Positions 59,500-62,003 of a stretch of 62,003 bases of DNA are shown piece by piece. Numbering within the stretch: the stretch's first letter is position 1; the number at the start of each line of letters is the position of its first letter. Made by a program: the position numbers and the translations under genes. Origin of the DNA: Verrucomicrobiota bacterium (GTDB lineage: Bacteria; Verrucomicrobiota; Verrucomicrobiia; Chthoniobacterales; JACTMZ01); contig JAQBWH010000008.1 of NCBI GenBank assembly GCA_027624625.1, forward strand, positions 1 to 62,003, given 5' to 3'. The notes under the pieces are model-generated. The model was not told the DNA's origin, did no database searches, and saw only the letters and a program-made list of their open reading frames with translations.

Positions 59500-60294
59500 T
59501 CAAATCTTCCGCTGGCACTCCGCACACCAGGCCGTGGTCCGACCGCCAATCGTCGCCCGCTCAAGCGTGGCTCCATCCCGCGGGCACTTCCCGCCGCGCC
59601 GCCAACGGTATCGGAAAAGCCAGGAGGCCGGGGGACGTCCATATTTTGGGCCGATAATTTTCAGCGCATCGCGGCAAAGCTGCTTCGTATTCCGGAAGAA
59701 AATTTCTGCTTCTTCCTCGCTCAACGTTCCCGCCCTGCGGCCGGGATGGAAACGGCAACGCCAGAGAATTTCATCCGCCATCCAATTGCCCACCCCCGGA
59801 AACCGCTCTTGCTGGAGCAACACCGCCTTGAGCGGACTTCCCTTGCGCCGCCGCAAATAAGCACTCACCAGCTTAAAGGTGAAGGATCGCGAGACGACCT
59901 CCGGTGGCAGCGTCACCCACCAGTCAGGTTCCTCGCACGGATCGAATTTGAGAGCCCCGAACATCCGCGCATCGCGGAAAACAAGGGAACGCTTGGTCTG
60001 CCGGATGACCAGATGGTCATGACGCCCGGGCTCATGGTCTTTGCTTTTGACCAGAAGTTTGCCCGTCATCCCGAGATGCAGTCCGAGGCTCGCCTTCTCG
60101 AACACGAAACGCATTTGCTTCCCCTTGGTCTCGATGCCGGTGAGTTTTTTCCCCTCCAGCCCACGGCGAATTTCCGCTGGCACCGCCGTCCGGTAAATCC
60201 GGGCCCGCTCCCGGCACATCACTTCAGTGACACGGTCCCCGAGCCCGGGTGCCCACTTCTTGGAATAAAAAGCCACCTCGGCGAGTTCCGGCAT
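59500..60294 (-). CDS. mutM: formamidopyrimidine-DNA glycosylase
   Basis: The 264-residue Fpg/Nei-type protein starts with PELAEVAFY (catalytic Pro2 and Glu3 kept; usual PELPEV), with ETKGKQMRF at the Lys region, LGMTGKLLV, FRDARMFG and the helix-two-turn-helix VGNWMADEILWRCRFHP. It removes oxidised purines. The C-terminal zinc finger reads CPRDG then WCAEC, so the second of four Cys ligands is Asp. The Arg of GGRTTAW, which inserts next to the lesion, is kept. It converges on the vapC remnant. Confidence 0.92.
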   Translation of the reverse strand: MPELAEVAFYSKKWAPGLGDRVTEVMCRERARIYRTAVPAEIRRGLEGKKLTGIETKGKQMRFVFEKASLGLHLGMTGKLLVKSKDHEPGRHDHLVIRQTKRSLVFRDARMFGALKFDPCEEPDWWVTLPPEVVSRSFTFKLVSAYLRRRKGSPLKAVLLQQERFPGVGNWMADEILWRCRFHPGRRAGTLSEEEAEIFFRNTKQLCRDALKIIGPKYGRPPASWLFRYRWRRGGKCPRDGATLERATIGGRTTAWCAECQRKI

Positions 60295-60321
60295 CCGGGA
60301 ATCCTAACGCCTTTGCTCAAT

Positions 60322-60340
60322 GCTGAAAACTGAACACTGC
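60322..60340. repeat. intergenic spacer copy B (GCTGAAAACTGAACACTGC)
   Basis: The second copy of the 19-nt spacer, differing from copy A by one base (C for T), in the mutM-lpd gap. Confidence 0.7.
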
Positions 60341-60403
60341 AAACTTTTACCGAGCATTCCTTCTTGAGTCCTCATCCCGAAAACAGGCATCCTCCACGTT
60401 CCT

Positions 60404-61780
60404 ATGGCTTATGATCTCATTGTGGTAGGCGGCGGACCCGCCGGGTATGTCGGCGCGATCCGCGCCGCGCAACTCGGCAAAAAAGTGGCCTGCGTCGAAT
60501 TGGAACGCGTCGGCGGCACTTGCCTCAACTGGGGTTGTATCCCGACCAAATCGCTCCTCCGCAACGCGGAGCTTTACCAAATGATGTCCAAGCATGCCGC
60601 CGAATTTGGCATGACCTTCGAAAAGCTTTCCTTCGACTGGCCCAAAGTGATCAGCCGCAGCCGTGGCGTGGTCGACAAACTGGCCGGGGGTATCGAGATG
60701 CTCCTTAAAAAGAACAAGGTCGATTACCTCCGCGGCACCGCCGCCATTCCCAAAGCCGGGGTGGTCGAAGTCACCGACCCCGATGGCAAGAAGGTCACGC
60801 AGACCGCATCAAAAATCCTCGTCACCACCGGCGTGGTCTCCCGCGAAATGCCCGGCTTCCCCTTCAACGGCAAGAGCGTCATCGGCAGCAAACAGGCCAT
60901 GGTCCTGCCCGAGCAACCGAAAAAAATCATCATCATTGGTGCCGGTGCCATCGGGATCGAGTTCGCCTACTTTTTCAACGCCTTCGGCACCAAGGTCACC
61001 GTTGTTGAAATGCTGCCCAACATTCTTCCGGTCGAAGACACTGAGGTTTCCGTGGCCCTGGAAAAGTCCCTGACCAAACAAGGCATTCGCTTCCTCACCG
61101 GCACCAAAGTCGACCAAGCCGAGGTGACCGACAAAGGGGTCAAGCTCACGGTCAGCGGCAGAACCAACGAAACACTCGAAGCTCCCATTGCTCTCGTGGC
61201 CATCGGGGTGGCATCGCTCCTGCCCGAAGGATTAAAGGTCAAACTTGACCCGAAGGGCTGGATCCATACCAACGACCGCTATGAGACCTCAATGCGTGGT
61301 GTCTTCGCGGCCGGCGATATCATCGGGCCGCCTTGGCTCGCCCACGTGGCCAGTTTCGAGGCGATCCAAGCGGTCGAAGGCATGTTCGCCGGAAAATCCC
61401 CGCGCAAGGTGGATGTCTTCCCGGGTTGCACCTACTGCGAACCGCAAGTGGCCAGCGTCGGGCTGACCGAATGGGCGGCGAAAGAAAAAGGCCTCAAATA
61501 CAAAGTCGGCAAATTTCCTTTCATGGCCAGCGGCAAAGCCCTTGCCGTGGGCGAAAGTGAAGGCTTCGTCAAAATCATTTTCGGCGAACCGCACGGAGAA
61601 ATCCTCGGCGCCCACATTCTTGGTGCCCACGCCACCGAGATGATTGCCGAGCTCGGCCTGGCCATCGAGATGGAAGCGACCCACGAGGAACTCATCTCGA
61701 CGATCCACGCGCACCCCACGCTGAGCGAATCGATCCACGAAGCGGCCGAGCAATCCCGCGGTCACGCCATCCACATCTGA
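60404..61780 (+). CDS. lpd: dihydrolipoamide dehydrogenase (E3)
   Basis: The 458-residue flavoprotein contains DLIVVGGGPAGYVGAIRAAQLG (FAD), GGTCLNWGCIPTKSLL with the redox disulfide (CLNVGC in most family members, W here), the NAD motif IIIIGAGAIGIEFAYF, the dimer interface and HAHPTLSESIHEA with the active-site His-Glu. It re-oxidises the E2 lipoyl groups to NADH. It is 1.8 kb past pdhC and has its own leader. Confidence 0.96.
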   Translation: MAYDLIVVGGGPAGYVGAIRAAQLGKKVACVELERVGGTCLNWGCIPTKSLLRNAELYQMMSKHAAEFGMTFEKLSFDWPKVISRSRGVVDKLAGGIEMLLKKNKVDYLRGTAAIPKAGVVEVTDPDGKKVTQTASKILVTTGVVSREMPGFPFNGKSVIGSKQAMVLPEQPKKIIIIGAGAIGIEFAYFFNAFGTKVTVVEMLPNILPVEDTEVSVALEKSLTKQGIRFLTGTKVDQAEVTDKGVKLTVSGRTNETLEAPIALVAIGVASLLPEGLKVKLDPKGWIHTNDRYETSMRGVFAAGDIIGPPWLAHVASFEAIQAVEGMFAGKSPRKVDVFPGCTYCEPQVASVGLTEWAAKEKGLKYKVGKFPFMASGKALAVGESEGFVKIIFGEPHGEILGAHILGAHATEMIAELGLAIEMEATHEELISTIHAHPTLSESIHEAAEQSRGHAIHI

Positions 61781-61791
61781 AGACCCCCGCC

Positions 61792-61812
61792 AAGAGCCGG
61801 AATGGCTTTTTT
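61792..61812 (+). terminator. Rho-independent terminator of lpd
   Basis: AAGAGCC and GGCTTTT pair over 7 bp (one G-T) around a 5-nt loop, continuing into a T6 tract, 12 nt after the lpd stop. Confidence 0.5.
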
Positions 61813-61866
61813 GGGCTACGGCGGGCCCACGTCAAAGATAGCGGACCGGTTTCTCCCGGAACGCGG

Positions 61867-62003
61867 CTAAAAGCCCTTCATTCGTTCAAGATTCAACTGA
61901 AGTCCAGCTCTGTTGGCGCGTCCCTGACGGATCCGGCGCACGATGACAAAACAAAGCGAACATCCCAGCGCGGCACTCGCGGCACACGTTGCCGCGGCAA
62001 GAA
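61867..62003 (-). CDS. 3' end of a membrane protein (5' end beyond window)
   Basis: Reading in from the right edge, one minus-strand frame gives a hydrophobic helix (LAAATCAASAALGCSLCFVIV), then a basic tail (RRIRQGRANRAGL) and stops at 61867. This fits the last membrane segment and cytosolic tail of an inner-membrane protein. Only 45 codons are visible, so neither family nor coding status is certain. The nucleotides between the lpd terminator and this stop show nothing else. Confidence 0.4.
   Translation of the reverse strand, partial: LAAATCAASAALGCSLCFVIVRRIRQGRANRAGLQLNLERMKGF

Noticed and set aside
59309..59860. 183-codon plus-strand frame as a full toxin gene
   Set aside because: Only the first 37 codons after ATG 59360 are PIN-like; the remainder is antisense to mutM.
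1..62003. CRISPR array, IS elements, prophage or rRNA operon
   Set aside because: No regular direct-repeat array, transposase, integrase or rRNA sequence was found on either strand.

Overview
The window is a GC-rich, densely packed bacterial chromosome segment. It most resembles Verrucomicrobiota. The reasons are an exosortase/EpsI pair plus a PEP-CTERM cargo protein, GFTLVEV-type pseudopilins, a separate ovothiol-type methyltransferase, few clear Shine-Dalgarno sites, and phrase-like intergenic spacers. The phylum is an inference; there is no rRNA to settle it.

Layout. 1-4.3 kb: a PEP-CTERM protein cut by the left edge, then a haem/sirohaem operon (hemA-hemC-cobA/hemD), all on minus. 4.4-9.7 kb: a 3D-domain lipoprotein, a cation/dicarboxylate symporter, tRNA-Pro whose antisense strand encodes the end of a polysaccharide deacetylase, a beta-repeat membrane protein, pabB and a secreted protein. 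9.7-14.3 kb: HAD hydrolase, two methyltransferases (one of the OvoA C-terminal type), an M29 aminopeptidase and a glycosyltransferase. 14.4-18.9 kb: an RND efflux pump and its adaptor. 19-31.8 kb: an SGNH/TPR protein, a 50-residue DUF5989-type protein, an AsmA-like protein, a probably inactive S41 protease, thiD, two peptidases, a hydrolase, a znuABC-type metal importer, a GH1 glucosidase and a secreted protein. 32-38.9 kb: a Fur-family regulator, a pseudopilin, a PQQ-type sugar dehydrogenase and a haem-copper quinol oxidase operon (cyoABCD). 38.5-46.4 kb: ispD, yqeY, then one tight plus-strand operon of four polysaccharide genes followed by exosortase and its EpsI-like partner. 46.4-50.6 kb: one 1395-codon reading frame joining a Y-family DNA polymerase to a DnaE2-type C-family polymerase. 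50.8-54.8 kb: a GABA-type aminotransferase, a duplicated-motif lipoprotein, mnmG carrying three perfect parS-type palindromes, and cytidine deaminase. 55-62 kb: pyruvate dehydrogenase genes (pdhA-pdhB-pdhC, then lpd), a pseudouridine synthase, a broken toxin-antitoxin pair and mutM.

The standout is the Y-family/C-family polymerase fusion. Both catalytic triads are intact and a TACTG-N10-CAGTA palindrome sits 18 nt upstream of its start. This suggests an SOS-controlled translesion synthase that packs the roles of two mutasome polymerases into one polypeptide. The linker between the halves resembles the intergenic spacers seen elsewhere in the window, which suggests the fusion arose by read-through of a former gene boundary. 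The parS cluster in mnmG suggests that this segment lies near the replication origin. The exosortase operon and the PEP-CTERM protein at the left edge are probably enzyme and substrate of one protein-sorting pathway tied to exopolysaccharide.
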